Shown: piece after piece, positions 25,491-34,264 of the stretch | Layout of the letters: every line of letters begins with the position of its first letter | How positions within the stretch are numbered: position 1 is the first letter of the stretch | Assembly (NCBI GenBank): GCA_046329195.1 | Contig: JAXLVB010000001.1 | Coordinates: 2,790,001 to 2,854,000, forward strand | Origin: JAXLVB01 sp046329195 | GTDB taxonomy: Bacteria > Bacteroidota > Bacteroidia > Cytophagales > Spirosomataceae | DNA: 64,000 bases | Direction: 5' to 3' | The notes under the pieces: model-generated | What the model saw: the letters and a program-made list of their open reading frames with translations, nothing else | Databases searched by the model: none | What the model was told of the DNA's origin: nothing | Program-made: the position numbers and the translations under genes

Positions 25491-25556
25491 TAAACCTATA
25501 AGGTTTGTTAATTAATTGGCTAATAGTCATTCAGTTGCCCAAACCTTATAGGTTTA
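25491..25556. repeat. Inverted repeat downstream of GH79-like region
   Basis: TAAACCTATAAGGTTT (25491-25506) and AAACCTTATAGGTTTA (25541-25556) are complementary over 16 bases with a 34-base loop. Each arm is itself nearly symmetric around TATA. It occupies the gap between the GH79-like gene stop and the tannase-like gene start and may act as an attenuator or terminator. Confidence 0.6.
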
Positions 25557-25564
25557 TTTTTTCT

Positions 25565-27079
25565 TTAAAATTTCTCAAACGTCAAAAACATAATACTGTG
25601 GGCAGGCAACACCACATTTCCTGCCTTTACCTTTTGCCCTTTTATGGCAGGCACTTCATCTTTGGCCGTTAGCTTTAATTCTTGCCCATTCAGTTTTACT
25701 TTTTTGGTTATCAGCTCATCGGCAGTCAGCAAATATTGGTTGGCATCGGCAGGAATATTGACAGAGGTTTCTGTCGCATTGGTATTCAGAATCAAGAGGG
25801 TTCTGCCGTTTGGCTTATTTTTTAAGTTATGAGCAAACACATCAACGCCCGGAGTCAAAGTTCCACCTTCATAGACTTGAGTTCCCATCAATTTGCTCCA
25901 AAGCAAGGCCGCCCAGTAGTTGGGCCGTGGATTGTGGGTGTCGTGGTCTAACAAGGCGTATTCGCTTCGGGCAAGGGTATTGTGCATCACTACTTGCACG
26001 CCTTTTTTGGCTAATCTGCCTAATTGCTCTAAATATCTAAAGCTATCGAGGTAGGTTGCGGCCCATGGGTTACCGCCGCAAGCTGTTTCAGCCGTTTCGG
26101 TATTCCAGATGGGTACGTTAGGCATATACTTATCCCTCATGGCCTGATAAAAGGCCAAGCCTTTTTCGGTTTTGCTCAACCAGTCAGCTGCAAGTGCATT
26201 TTGAGGTTTTTGCCCACCCATACAACGCTGTGAGATAGTTCCATAAAAGTGATAGGTAAAAACATCGAACACAGGTTTTGTAGAAGCAGAAAGGATGGTT
26301 TCCACGGGTATATCTTGCCCAGGTACAATGCCTCCTTCGCCCGTAGAACCTGGACCGAGGATTTTCATTTGAGGAGCTGCTTGGGTGACAAATGCTTTAA
26401 ACGCAACAAAATCTTTGGCATACTGTGCTCCATTGTAACCTTTGGGAGCATCGCCGTGACTGGCGTGGGAGGGTTCATTGAACATTTCGGCAGCGGTTAT
26501 CTCACCCCCGATGCTTTTGGTGTAGTTGAGTAGTGGCTCTATTTCGGTAGGCGTCCAGTTGCCGTCTTTGTCTCTCATGCCATCGCTGATGCTAAAAGAA
26601 GTAACCAATTTGCCATTGGCCGCTTTGCAAAAGTCAATGACACCCTTCCATTGTGGGCGAGTCAATATGTTCTTATAGCCTGTAGGTGGAGTATCTAATT
26701 TGGCTTGGTCATTGTCTTGAAAATAAATAGCATTGGCCCAAGTGCCACTCACTCGCACATAGGTTGGTCCGAGTGCTGCTGCCAAATTGCGTAACTTTCG
26801 TTCATACAAATTGATAGGGTTAATTTTCCATTTTAAGGCATCAAATCCTTTTTTAGTAGTTGTTTTTCTTACGGAATCTATCAGCTCGTAGGGTACCCAA
26901 AAATCGCCGCCGATTACTTCGCACATTTCTACGTTGAACGATTGATAGCGCTCGTCCACCTTGCCAAGCCAGCTCATTTGCCTCAAGTTGAGTTGCGTGG
27001 AAGGCGTGGTTTGGGTAAAGGCCAACAATGGTAAACAGGCAAGAAAAGTTACAAAGGTATAGAGGTGTATTTTTCTCAT
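25565..27079 (-). CDS. Secreted GH79-like glycoside hydrolase
   Basis: A 504-residue exported protein (signal RKIHLYTFVTFLACLPLLAFTQ). The barrel shows GPTYVRVSGTWANAIYF, the acid/base Glu in MFNEPSHASHG and a second Glu in IWNTETAETACGG as the likely nucleophile; the C-terminal EYALLDHDTHNPRPNYWAAL then LLWSKLMGTQVY is highly like heparanase-type GH79 enzymes. Expected activity is on beta-glucuronides, which fits the hexarate pathway, although GH39-like activity remains possible. ATG 27079 gives the signal peptide. It is divergent from a Nudix-type regulator with a strong palindrome between them. Confidence 0.72.
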   Translation of the reverse strand: MRKIHLYTFVTFLACLPLLAFTQTTPSTQLNLRQMSWLGKVDERYQSFNVEMCEVIGGDFWVPYELIDSVRKTTTKKGFDALKWKINPINLYERKLRNLAAALGPTYVRVSGTWANAIYFQDNDQAKLDTPPTGYKNILTRPQWKGVIDFCKAANGKLVTSFSISDGMRDKDGNWTPTEIEPLLNYTKSIGGEITAAEMFNEPSHASHGDAPKGYNGAQYAKDFVAFKAFVTQAAPQMKILGPGSTGEGGIVPGQDIPVETILSASTKPVFDVFTYHFYGTISQRCMGGQKPQNALAADWLSKTEKGLAFYQAMRDKYMPNVPIWNTETAETACGGNPWAATYLDSFRYLEQLGRLAKKGVQVVMHNTLARSEYALLDHDTHNPRPNYWAALLWSKLMGTQVYEGGTLTPGVDVFAHNLKNKPNGRTLLILNTNATETSVNIPADANQYLLTADELITKKVKLNGQELKLTAKDEVPAIKGQKVKAGNVVLPAHSIMFLTFEKF

Positions 27080-27174
27080 CGTCGTAAGGATTAACGAGTA
27101 AGTAATCAAACTGAAAAGAGTTGATTGTTAGTAGGTTAGCCATCGTGCGATAAGCTATTGTGCGATTGACAAGA

Positions 27175-27245
27175 CAAAGGTATATAATAAACTTTTATAT
27201 TGTATATTTTTTATACAATAATTTTTATTCAATTATGTATCTTTG
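27175..27245. promoter_or_regulatory. Divergent promoters with central palindrome (GH79-like / Nudix regulator)
   Basis: A perfect inverted repeat ATTGTATA-N5-TATACAAT lies at 27199-27219. A minus-strand -7 box (TACCTTTG, 27175-27182) serves the GH79-like gene and a plus-strand -7 box (TATCTTTG, 27238-27245) the regulator gene. The palindrome sits about 17-19 bases upstream of both boxes, where a bound repressor would block both promoters. Confidence 0.65.
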
Positions 27246-27357
27246 CAATACAATCGCTATTTGAGCCGTTTTTTCATCAAAATTTGTTCAGCATGGCACG
27301 AATCAGAAATAACCTAAGTTAATTTTACGCTGCTTATTGTAGCTATCATATCCATTT

Positions 27358-28083
27358 ATGCAGAATCCAAGTCAACAAAACTATATCGCCCAAGTCTCGA
27401 TTGACTGTGTGATTTTTGGGTACCATGAACGCCAACTCAAAGTCTTGATTCCTAAAATCAACTTTAAGGGCGATTTTTGGGCTTTGCCAAGTGGCTTTGT
27501 CGGCCAAGAAGAAGACATTGACCAAGCTGCTGAGAGGACTTTGCGAGAACGTACCGGAATACAAGACATTTATCTGGAGCAGTTTAGGGTATTTGGCAAA
27601 GCTAGTCGAACTAACAAAGCTTTTCTTGATGAATTGATTGCTCTCAACTTCGACAGATTAAGTGTGGAAAATGAGGCGCAGCAAGAATACGATTGGTTTA
27701 CGAAGCGATTTATTTCGGTGGGTTACTATGCGTTGGTGGATATTAACAAAGTTGTTCCGCAAAAAACGGATTTAGACGAATCCATCGAATGGTACAGCAT
27801 TCATGCCTTACCTCGCATGATTTTGGACCATGCCGACATCGTGGCAGAAGCCCTCAAAACGCTGCAAAGTCATCTGGATGAAAAAATCAACGCCTTCAAT
27901 TTACTCCCCGAAAAATTCACAATGAAAGAAGTACAAGAAGTCTATGAATCCGTTTCTGGCAAAAATTTCGTCCGCACCAATTTTCAGAAAATGATTCTTG
28001 AATTAAATGTATTGGAGCGGTTAGAGAAGAAATTTACAGGAGCCGCCAACAAGGCGCCGTATTTGTATCGGTTTAAAAAATAA
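27358..28083 (+). CDS. Nudix-related transcriptional regulator (NrtR/AraR type)
   Basis: A 241-residue paralogue of the regulator at 21231-21947. Nudix-fold domain at residues 8-155 (LPSGFVGQEEDIDQAAERTLRERTGIQ; Nudix box lacks the full catalytic set), winged-helix domain after FNLLPEKFTMKEVQEVYESV. The operator-like palindrome at 27199-27219 lies between it and the divergent GH79-like gene, so it probably represses that gene and itself until a sugar inducer is present. A hairpin lies immediately after the stop. Confidence 0.87.
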   Translation: MQNPSQQNYIAQVSIDCVIFGYHERQLKVLIPKINFKGDFWALPSGFVGQEEDIDQAAERTLRERTGIQDIYLEQFRVFGKASRTNKAFLDELIALNFDRLSVENEAQQEYDWFTKRFISVGYYALVDINKVVPQKTDLDESIEWYSIHALPRMILDHADIVAEALKTLQSHLDEKINAFNLLPEKFTMKEVQEVYESVSGKNFVRTNFQKMILELNVLERLEKKFTGAANKAPYLYRFKK

Positions 28084-28108
28084 AAGGACGAGTTTTCTCG
28101 CCCTTTTG
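28082..28108. terminator. Bidirectional hairpin terminator
   Basis: AAAAGGACGAG, loop TTTT, then CTCGCCCTTTT with one mismatch; it lies between the convergent Nudix-type regulator and GH106 genes. Confidence 0.65.
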
Positions 28109-28125
28109 CATTGAAAAAGAGGAAG

Positions 28126-31100
28126 TTACTTTACTTGGATTAGCTTCACCTCTCCCAAAAGACCCGAAGGCAACAAAGGCTCTTTGCCACGATAAAAGGG
28201 CATTGTTACAAAGGTGGTTTTCTTTGCATTGGGTTGGGCATCGCCAATCAAACGATTTACCCAAAGGTTCGTTACTTTTACTTCAATGCTGTTTTCGCCA
28301 GCTTTGATGGCCTCCGAAATATCCAATTTGAAAGGTTTTTTCCACGCCGTTCCGACATTTTTGCCGTTTATGATTACCTCTGCTATGTTTTTTACATCGC
28401 CCAAATCAATCTCATAAGCCCCCTTGCCCCCAATGGGGGTATTTATCTTAAAAGTGTTGTTATAAACAGCTGTTCCTGAGAAATATTTAATATCCACATT
28501 GGTATTATTTGTCCATGATTCTAATGTAGAGACGTCAGATGTAACGTCTCTGCCCTGAATAGGAAACGTGATTTTCCATGGTGTAGAAATGGTAGTCAAA
28601 GTCGCTGCTGTTTTAGCTGGTTGTATATAAGTCTTGGCTGTTGTTTTATCTTTAAAAACAATGAAATAGGCATCCCAAGATTCAAATGTTAAGGGAATAA
28701 TCGTTCTGCCCTCCACCATGGCGTAGTTTACTTTTTCGGTTTTACCTGTCATCGGATTCCATAATTCAGGTGCTTTACCGTTTACGTTAAACCAAATTTC
28801 AGATTGTGTCGGCGTTGCACTTCTGTTATTGAGCCAATAAATATCGAGGTCATTGTGCTTGCGGTGTCGAAATAAAATCTTGCTTTCTGGATTTCTAACT
28901 GCCACATCTTCTTTCATTTTTAAGGTATTCAACGCCTCTTTCGGAGCACTACTCAAAACATTGGATTTCGACCAAATTTGGTCGGCTAATTTCTGGAATT
29001 CATCATTATTATCTGATAAACTTGGCGAACCCACAGGCTTTGAACCAACGATTTTGATACCCGCATCGGCCAACGATTTGATTTTTTTCAGAACAGGCAA
29101 GGTCATTAATTTGGTTGATTCGTCTAACATCAAAACATTATACGAATTACCCGATTTGGCAATCAATTTGCCATTTTGGGCATTTATCACATTGATTAAT
29201 GCCGATGAATTGACAAAATCAAATTCGAATCCTGCTGGAATAGCTGGCAATTTATCACGGCAAATCCAAGTGATGTTGGTGTTTTCGCCATAGAGATACA
29301 AAATATCGGCTATGTTTTTACCTTGTTGTAGCATATAACTACTTCTACCCAAATAGCCCATCCACGCTTTGCCGCCTGCTTCGGCCCACGTTTCTTGACG
29401 AGTAAAATACTGACCAAATGGCCCAAGCGAAAACCCTGGTTTTTTATCGTCAAGTGGTTGGTGAACAGAGGTATGAATCACAAAACGGTTGAGTCCAGAT
29501 GCCATTTCTAAATCAGCTGTACGTTTCAATTTTTCAGGATGCCACGAAAAAGCATCACGAGCAGAGGTCATGGATTCGGCAGCTACGATGTTTTGGCCGT
29601 AAATGTTAGCCACCGATGCTGCTTCACGAATATCGGCTTCGCTCCGTACTTCTTCGTCGTTGCCACCTGCCAAGCTCCCGGGTGTCCACATAGCCGACAT
29701 CGGTACGTCTGCATAGCGTTTTACATCCATACCGTCTGCCAAATAGATTCGCCCATTCTCGTGCGACTCGGTGTAGCGTTTCATGCCTCTTTTGTGTAGT
29801 TCTTCGCCAATTACATCGTAATGATTTTCTGAAATCATCTCTCCGATGGTTTTACGGAAATCCCATAAGAATTTTTCGCTGGCTTCTAAACTATTCACCA
29901 CTCTGCCTGTGAGGACTGGAATCCATTTGGTTAGTTCATAACCACGACGTTTCTTAAATTCGTCGGGCAGGGTTTTAGTCCAATTCATGTGACCAGCCTC
30001 GTAGCTGTCCAACACCATGTATTGAAGTCCCTTAGCTCCCATTAAACCTCCTGTGGCATCTTTGTACATGTCGAGGTAGGTATTGATATAGCGTCTTACG
30101 GCTTCTTTGTCTAATTTATCAACTTCAAGGCCCGTTGCTTCTGGCGAAGCAGGGTGATTTTGACGCCCTGTAAGCGAGTAGCCCAAGCGCACCACCATCC
30201 AGGCCCCCTCCGCCCCCAATGGGGGAACCCAATCGAGTGTACCGTCTGGCTTCATTTTACCAGTTAAATCAACCACATCTTGTGTCGGAATGGCATCAAT
30301 TCCCCCATTGGGGGTTAGGGGGCTGCTTTCTTTCCATGCACTAAAACCTGCTTTATCTTCGGCTTGGTCTATACGTGAGGTGTTGAAAAGCACAAACTCC
30401 GAAATATTGGTCCCTGATGGTTTGGGGATTTCGGTCATGCCCATCATTGCCATGATGGGGCTTAATTCTCCTTTGAGGGTTTCAAAGCAAATGCGCCAAT
30501 ATTTGGCCGTAGTGGTAGGAATAGCAGTAGTAATGAAAGGCAATGTACTGTTTGATACCTTGGCAACGGTTCTGAAATTCACACCATCATCGCTCACTTT
30601 TAGGCTACGGTTGGTTGGCCCTCCATTAAATTCTGCCAATTCACCAGCTTCGCCCATTCCCAAACCAAAAGCTTTGAATGTTTGCGGTGAATCAAACTCA
30701 TATTGCACCCACATGTCTTTGCCTACTTCCATTGGGGGCAACAAATAGGTTTTGTTGGCATCGTGGTCGAGCAATAATTTAGTATCAAAATCGCCGCCAC
30801 TTTTGGTCATTTTCGGATTCAAATCCATCAAATGTTTTTCGTTGCTTGGGAGCTTATAGGCAATCACGAACGCATCTGACGAAAAATGCGGTTTCTCTCC
30901 CACAAATCCACCCATCACACCTCCAGCAGCAGTTTCAACGGTACCAAACTTACCAATCACATCAGGGAGTTTGGGCAATTGAATGGTTTGCTTTTTCCCT
31001 CCTTCGATGAGTACTTCGGTCCAGACGTACTTTTTCATGCCATCTTCGGGTTTTACCCACGGGCCACCCGTTACACTCCAACCTGGCGAACCAGCTATTG

Positions 31101-31431
31101 CCATTTCCAAGCCTTTTTTATCGGCCAGTTCTGCTGTGAATTTGAAAGCATCTTTCCAAGCGGCATCCATGAAAACCAATTTTTTGGGAACAACGACGGG
31201 AGTGAAAAGATTAGCATCGAAATTCTGAAAACCGCCGATGCCGACACGGTCCATCCATTCGAGGTCGTGCTGAATACCATCTTTTGAGATATTTCCGTTC
31301 ATCCAGTGCCACCAAACTCGTGGTTTGGCCGAATTGGGCGGAGTTTGGAAAGATTGGTAAAAACTAGTTTGGCCAAATAGGGTGCTGGAGGCAAACAGTA
31401 AAACAAAGGGTAAGAAACTTTTACTTTTCAT
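28126..31431 (-). CDS. Glycoside hydrolase family 106-type alpha-L-rhamnosidase
   Basis: A 1101-residue exported protein (signal MKSKSFLPFVLLFASSTLFGQ). PPNSAKPRVWWHWMNGNISKDGI and DLEWMDRVGIGGFQNFDA are the entry motif of GH106 enzymes, and YTESHENGRIYLADGMDVKRY, with its Glu residues, is in the catalytic barrel. The C-terminus has a GH2-type sugar-binding sandwich (GAYEIDLGDVKNIAEVIINGKNVG). It would remove terminal alpha-L-rhamnose from rhamnogalacturonan-like polysaccharides. Short GC-rich palindrome units are read in frame at residues 370-377, 402-410, 960-969 and 998-1005. ATG 31431 is chosen for its signal peptide. Confidence 0.82.
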   Translation of the reverse strand: MKSKSFLPFVLLFASSTLFGQTSFYQSFQTPPNSAKPRVWWHWMNGNISKDGIQHDLEWMDRVGIGGFQNFDANLFTPVVVPKKLVFMDAAWKDAFKFTAELADKKGLEMAIAGSPGWSVTGGPWVKPEDGMKKYVWTEVLIEGGKKQTIQLPKLPDVIGKFGTVETAAGGVMGGFVGEKPHFSSDAFVIAYKLPSNEKHLMDLNPKMTKSGGDFDTKLLLDHDANKTYLLPPMEVGKDMWVQYEFDSPQTFKAFGLGMGEAGELAEFNGGPTNRSLKVSDDGVNFRTVAKVSNSTLPFITTAIPTTTAKYWRICFETLKGELSPIMAMMGMTEIPKPSGTNISEFVLFNTSRIDQAEDKAGFSAWKESSPLTPNGGIDAIPTQDVVDLTGKMKPDGTLDWVPPLGAEGAWMVVRLGYSLTGRQNHPASPEATGLEVDKLDKEAVRRYINTYLDMYKDATGGLMGAKGLQYMVLDSYEAGHMNWTKTLPDEFKKRRGYELTKWIPVLTGRVVNSLEASEKFLWDFRKTIGEMISENHYDVIGEELHKRGMKRYTESHENGRIYLADGMDVKRYADVPMSAMWTPGSLAGGNDEEVRSEADIREAASVANIYGQNIVAAESMTSARDAFSWHPEKLKRTADLEMASGLNRFVIHTSVHQPLDDKKPGFSLGPFGQYFTRQETWAEAGGKAWMGYLGRSSYMLQQGKNIADILYLYGENTNITWICRDKLPAIPAGFEFDFVNSSALINVINAQNGKLIAKSGNSYNVLMLDESTKLMTLPVLKKIKSLADAGIKIVGSKPVGSPSLSDNNDEFQKLADQIWSKSNVLSSAPKEALNTLKMKEDVAVRNPESKILFRHRKHNDLDIYWLNNRSATPTQSEIWFNVNGKAPELWNPMTGKTEKVNYAMVEGRTIIPLTFESWDAYFIVFKDKTTAKTYIQPAKTAATLTTISTPWKITFPIQGRDVTSDVSTLESWTNNTNVDIKYFSGTAVYNNTFKINTPIGGKGAYEIDLGDVKNIAEVIINGKNVGTAWKKPFKLDISEAIKAGENSIEVKVTNLWVNRLIGDAQPNAKKTTFVTMPFYRGKEPLLPSGLLGEVKLIQVK
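28417..28439. repeat. Half palindromic element inside GH106 gene
   Basis: AGCCCCCTTGCCCCCAATGG followed by GGG; this is one arm of the element seen in garD and selD and can itself fold as CCCCC-AAT-GGGGG. It encodes TPIGGKGA in frame. Confidence 0.7.
28526..28553. repeat. GTAGAGACGT-type palindrome inside GH106 gene
   Basis: GTAGAGACGT (28526-28535) and ACGTCTCTGC (28544-28553) pair with one mismatch around an 8-base loop. It resembles the perfect palindrome at 10025-10052 and encodes part of QGRDVTSDVSTLE in frame. Confidence 0.55.
30202..30324. repeat. Two facing palindrome units inside GH106 gene
   Basis: A left-type unit (GGCCCCCTCCGCCCCCAATG plus GGGGA, 30202-30226) and a right-type unit (CCCCCATTGGGGGTTAGGGG plus GCT, 30302-30324) face each other across 75 bases of coding sequence and can pair as a long-range inverted repeat. 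They encode WVPPLGAEGAW and SSPLTPNGGI in the protein. Confidence 0.7.
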
Positions 31432-31473
31432 AATAATGAGCAATAGTGGATTGGACCATCAAGGGGTAACTTG

Positions 31474-32655
31474 TTATTTTTCTTGAAGTTGGAGTGCTGA
31501 TAGCCCACCCAAAGCAGCCAATACTGCCGATACCCACAAAAACGCAGAGGGGTCAATTTTGTCGGAAAGTACGCCTGCAATGGCTGGCACAATCACGCCA
31601 CCTACAATCTCGCCAATGGCAGTAATCAAACCAATGGCTTTAGCTTTTAAATAAACTGGCACGGCTTCTGATGGCACAACAGCCGCTGCTAAGGGCAGAA
31701 GACCCATCATGAAATAGGTAAGAAACATAGCAGGTAAATGCAGTGCCGAACCAGCCAAATAATGCACCGCAAACGGATAGGCAGCACCTACCACACAAAA
31801 GAATAATAAGATTTTTTTTCGACCTATTTTATCAGATAATCCTGGAACTACTACGGAAGAAATGAGACCTGAAACACCTAACAAACCCATGGTTTTGCCC
31901 ATGTCGTCGGCTGACATGCCTTGGGTATTTACAAAATAGTTGGAGATAAAAGGCAACGTAGCAAACCACCATCCAAACACACAACAAGCCACTGGGATTC
32001 CCCACTTGATGTTATTATACTGTACAATTTCGGAGATATTTAAAGTAGTGTTAGCCCCTGATTTGGTACTTTCGGCTGTTGATTTCTTGATAAATCTCCA
32101 AGCTAATAAACCTAAAATCAAGCCTGGAGCACCCGCCACAAAAAACGCATTGCGCCAACCGATGGTTTCGGCAATTTGTACTAAAACCACTGGTGCAATG
32201 ATAGAGCCAAACAAAGCCGAACCAACGCCCTGCAAAATGCCCGCATTCATACCAAGTCGGTTGGGCGAAGATTCTCGCTCCACGAAATTCTGTGCCAACG
32301 GAATTACTGGCCCTTCAGAAAACCCCATCACTAATCGAGCGATGAGTAAGGTAACAAATGAGGTGGCCAACCCCGACCCAACTGAACAGAGCGAAAAAAT
32401 AAATACCGCAGCAATGAAAACGATTTTCTTTTTGTTGTTCGCCTCAGCCCAAGCCGTTGAAAAGAAGCTCGAAAAGGCCCAAGCTAATGATAGACCCGCA
32501 GCTAATAAACCTATTTCCGTATTGTTTAGGTTGAGGTCTTTTGACACGTAGGGCATTAGAAAATTGAGAGTCAGGCGGTCAAAAAACAAACAGCCAAATG
32601 TTAGTGCCATCAGTAGCACAATGCCGTTTTCGTAAGTAAATAGTCCTTTTTTCAT
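31474..32655 (-). CDS. MFS transporter, anion:cation symporter (sugar-acid) type
   Basis: A 393-residue inner-membrane protein with 12 hydrophobic segments. DRLTLNFLMPYVSKDLNLN in helix 1, GFSEGPVIPLAQNFVERESSPNR in the helix 4-5 loop and GWRNAFFVAGAPGLILGLLAW are the pattern of hexuronate/glucarate ACS-family porters. Beside GH106 and GH1 genes it probably imports a released sugar or sugar acid. It lies 42 bases upstream of the GH106 gene and may be cotranscribed with it. Confidence 0.85.
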   Translation of the reverse strand: MKKGLFTYENGIVLLMALTFGCLFFDRLTLNFLMPYVSKDLNLNNTEIGLLAAGLSLAWAFSSFFSTAWAEANNKKKIVFIAAVFIFSLCSVGSGLATSFVTLLIARLVMGFSEGPVIPLAQNFVERESSPNRLGMNAGILQGVGSALFGSIIAPVVLVQIAETIGWRNAFFVAGAPGLILGLLAWRFIKKSTAESTKSGANTTLNISEIVQYNNIKWGIPVACCVFGWWFATLPFISNYFVNTQGMSADDMGKTMGLLGVSGLISSVVVPGLSDKIGRKKILLFFCVVGAAYPFAVHYLAGSALHLPAMFLTYFMMGLLPLAAAVVPSEAVPVYLKAKAIGLITAIGEIVGGVIVPAIAGVLSDKIDPSAFLWVSAVLAALGGLSALQLQEK

Positions 32656-32812
32656 TGGTTGAGAGGTAAGGTTAGGGTAATTTCATGCCATGCAAATTTT
32701 GATGAACAGGGGTTATTTATCCATCAGAATAACAATTCGATCATTTCGGCCGAAACATTTTCGTGTTGCCAATTGAGGTGCGTGCCGTTTTGGTCTTAGG
32801 TGATGGTATAAT
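32656..32812. other. 157-base gap with a possible gene remnant
   Basis: No intact gene. On the minus strand 32729-32800 reads DQNGTHLNWQHENVSAEMI and then ends in a stop, preceded directly by another stop. It could be the decayed tail of a hydrolase, but the match is too short to name a family. Confidence 0.25.
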
Positions 32813-34255
32813 TCATAATCCTTTATGTGTTTTAATTATCTTCTGATACTCATAAAAACTCTGCTTCGGGGTTCGCTCTTGGGTTGCAAAATCAACATAG
32901 ATTAAACCCAAACGCTTGGTATAGCCCGATACCCATTCAAAATTATCCCAACCGCTCCAAACCATGTATCCGTGTAGGTTTGCACCTTCTTTTTTTGCCT
33001 TTAACGTTGCATCAATGTGGCGTTTGATATAATCAACTCGCATGGGATCATTGATTTTACCGTTTACTTTCACATCTTCTGATACAAATCCAGTTCCATT
33101 TTCGGTAATATACATCTTGGGGTTGCCGTATTCATTTTTCAGACGCATTACTATTTTGTACAAATATTCTGGTCGTACTGGACCTACATTCGATTTTATT
33201 TCGTCTGGATTATTGTCCATCCATTTCAAAGAAATCGGAGAATCTTCGCCTTTTACTATAGCAGGAGCATAAAAATTGATTCCTAAGAAATCGGGTTTAT
33301 TTGCCTTGATAAATGCCATTTCTTCAGCCTTCGCCTTAAAACTTGGGTTATATTTTGCTAATGAATCCAATACAATTTTCGGGTAATTGCCTTTGTAAAG
33401 TGGGTCAAGGAAAATATCGTTTATCAAGATTTCTTGCAACTTGGCAGCATCCATGTCCTCTTTTTTATTGGCATTCCACGGTGCGGCAGGATTCAAATTT
33501 AATACAAGCCCTATTTCGCCATTTAGTTTAGCATCGTGATAATAGTTGATGATTTCTGCATTTGCCAATAACTGACTATGAGCTTTTTGCATTTGACTCA
33601 TATATTGTTCTTTACTTAAAGGCTTCTTTGGGTCGGAGTTAAGTAAATTTTCAACCAAGAAAAACTCAATATAAGGCTCATTAAAAGTAATAAAATGCTT
33701 GACTTTTTTACCATAACGATTGATGACAACTTTGGCATAATAGAGATACCAATTCTTCATTTCTGGATTTCCCCAACCGCCTTTCTGTAATAAAGCCGCA
33801 GGATAGTCGAAGTGATAAATGGTTACAAATGGCTCGATTCCAGCAGCTAACAAATCGTCAAAAAGTAAATCATAATGTGCAAGTGCTTTTTCGTTTACAA
33901 CCCCCGTTCCATCAGGAATAATTCTACTCCAATCAAGTGACATGCGGTATGAGTTTACCCCCAATTCTTTCATCAACTGGATATCTTTCAAATATTGGGA
34001 GCGGTCATACATGTTAATTGATACGTTTGCCGTTTGTTTTTCGCCAATCGTGAATTGGGTAATACCCACTTTGTTGGTCAGAAAATCCCATTTCGATTCA
34101 CCTTTGCCGTCGGTTTGATACGCTCCTTCTACCTGATAGGCACAAGTGGCAACTCCCCAATAAAAAGCTACCTCTTTTGCAGGTGTTTTTTCCTGCGAAA
34201 AAGCGTTAAAAATTAGAGTTATTGCCAGTAAAAATGATATTGTTATTTTTTTCAT
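32813..34255 (-). CDS. Secreted GH1 beta-glucosidase
   Basis: A 480-residue exported enzyme (signal MKKITISFLLAITLIFNAFS). YWGVATCAYQVEGAYQTDGKG is the GH1 substrate-pocket entry, Glu193 in ITFNEPYIEF the acid/base, and Glu385 in YITENGTGF the nucleophile; WSGWDNFEWVSGYTKRLGL is the aglycone-side loop (SG replaces the more usual SL). Retaining hydrolysis of beta-glucosides or related sugars is expected. It follows the esterase gene by only 9 bases, so the two are surely one transcript. Confidence 0.92.
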   Translation of the reverse strand: MKKITISFLLAITLIFNAFSQEKTPAKEVAFYWGVATCAYQVEGAYQTDGKGESKWDFLTNKVGITQFTIGEKQTANVSINMYDRSQYLKDIQLMKELGVNSYRMSLDWSRIIPDGTGVVNEKALAHYDLLFDDLLAAGIEPFVTIYHFDYPAALLQKGGWGNPEMKNWYLYYAKVVINRYGKKVKHFITFNEPYIEFFLVENLLNSDPKKPLSKEQYMSQMQKAHSQLLANAEIINYYHDAKLNGEIGLVLNLNPAAPWNANKKEDMDAAKLQEILINDIFLDPLYKGNYPKIVLDSLAKYNPSFKAKAEEMAFIKANKPDFLGINFYAPAIVKGEDSPISLKWMDNNPDEIKSNVGPVRPEYLYKIVMRLKNEYGNPKMYITENGTGFVSEDVKVNGKINDPMRVDYIKRHIDATLKAKKEGANLHGYMVWSGWDNFEWVSGYTKRLGLIYVDFATQERTPKQSFYEYQKIIKTHKGL

Positions 34256-34264
34256 GATTACGTT

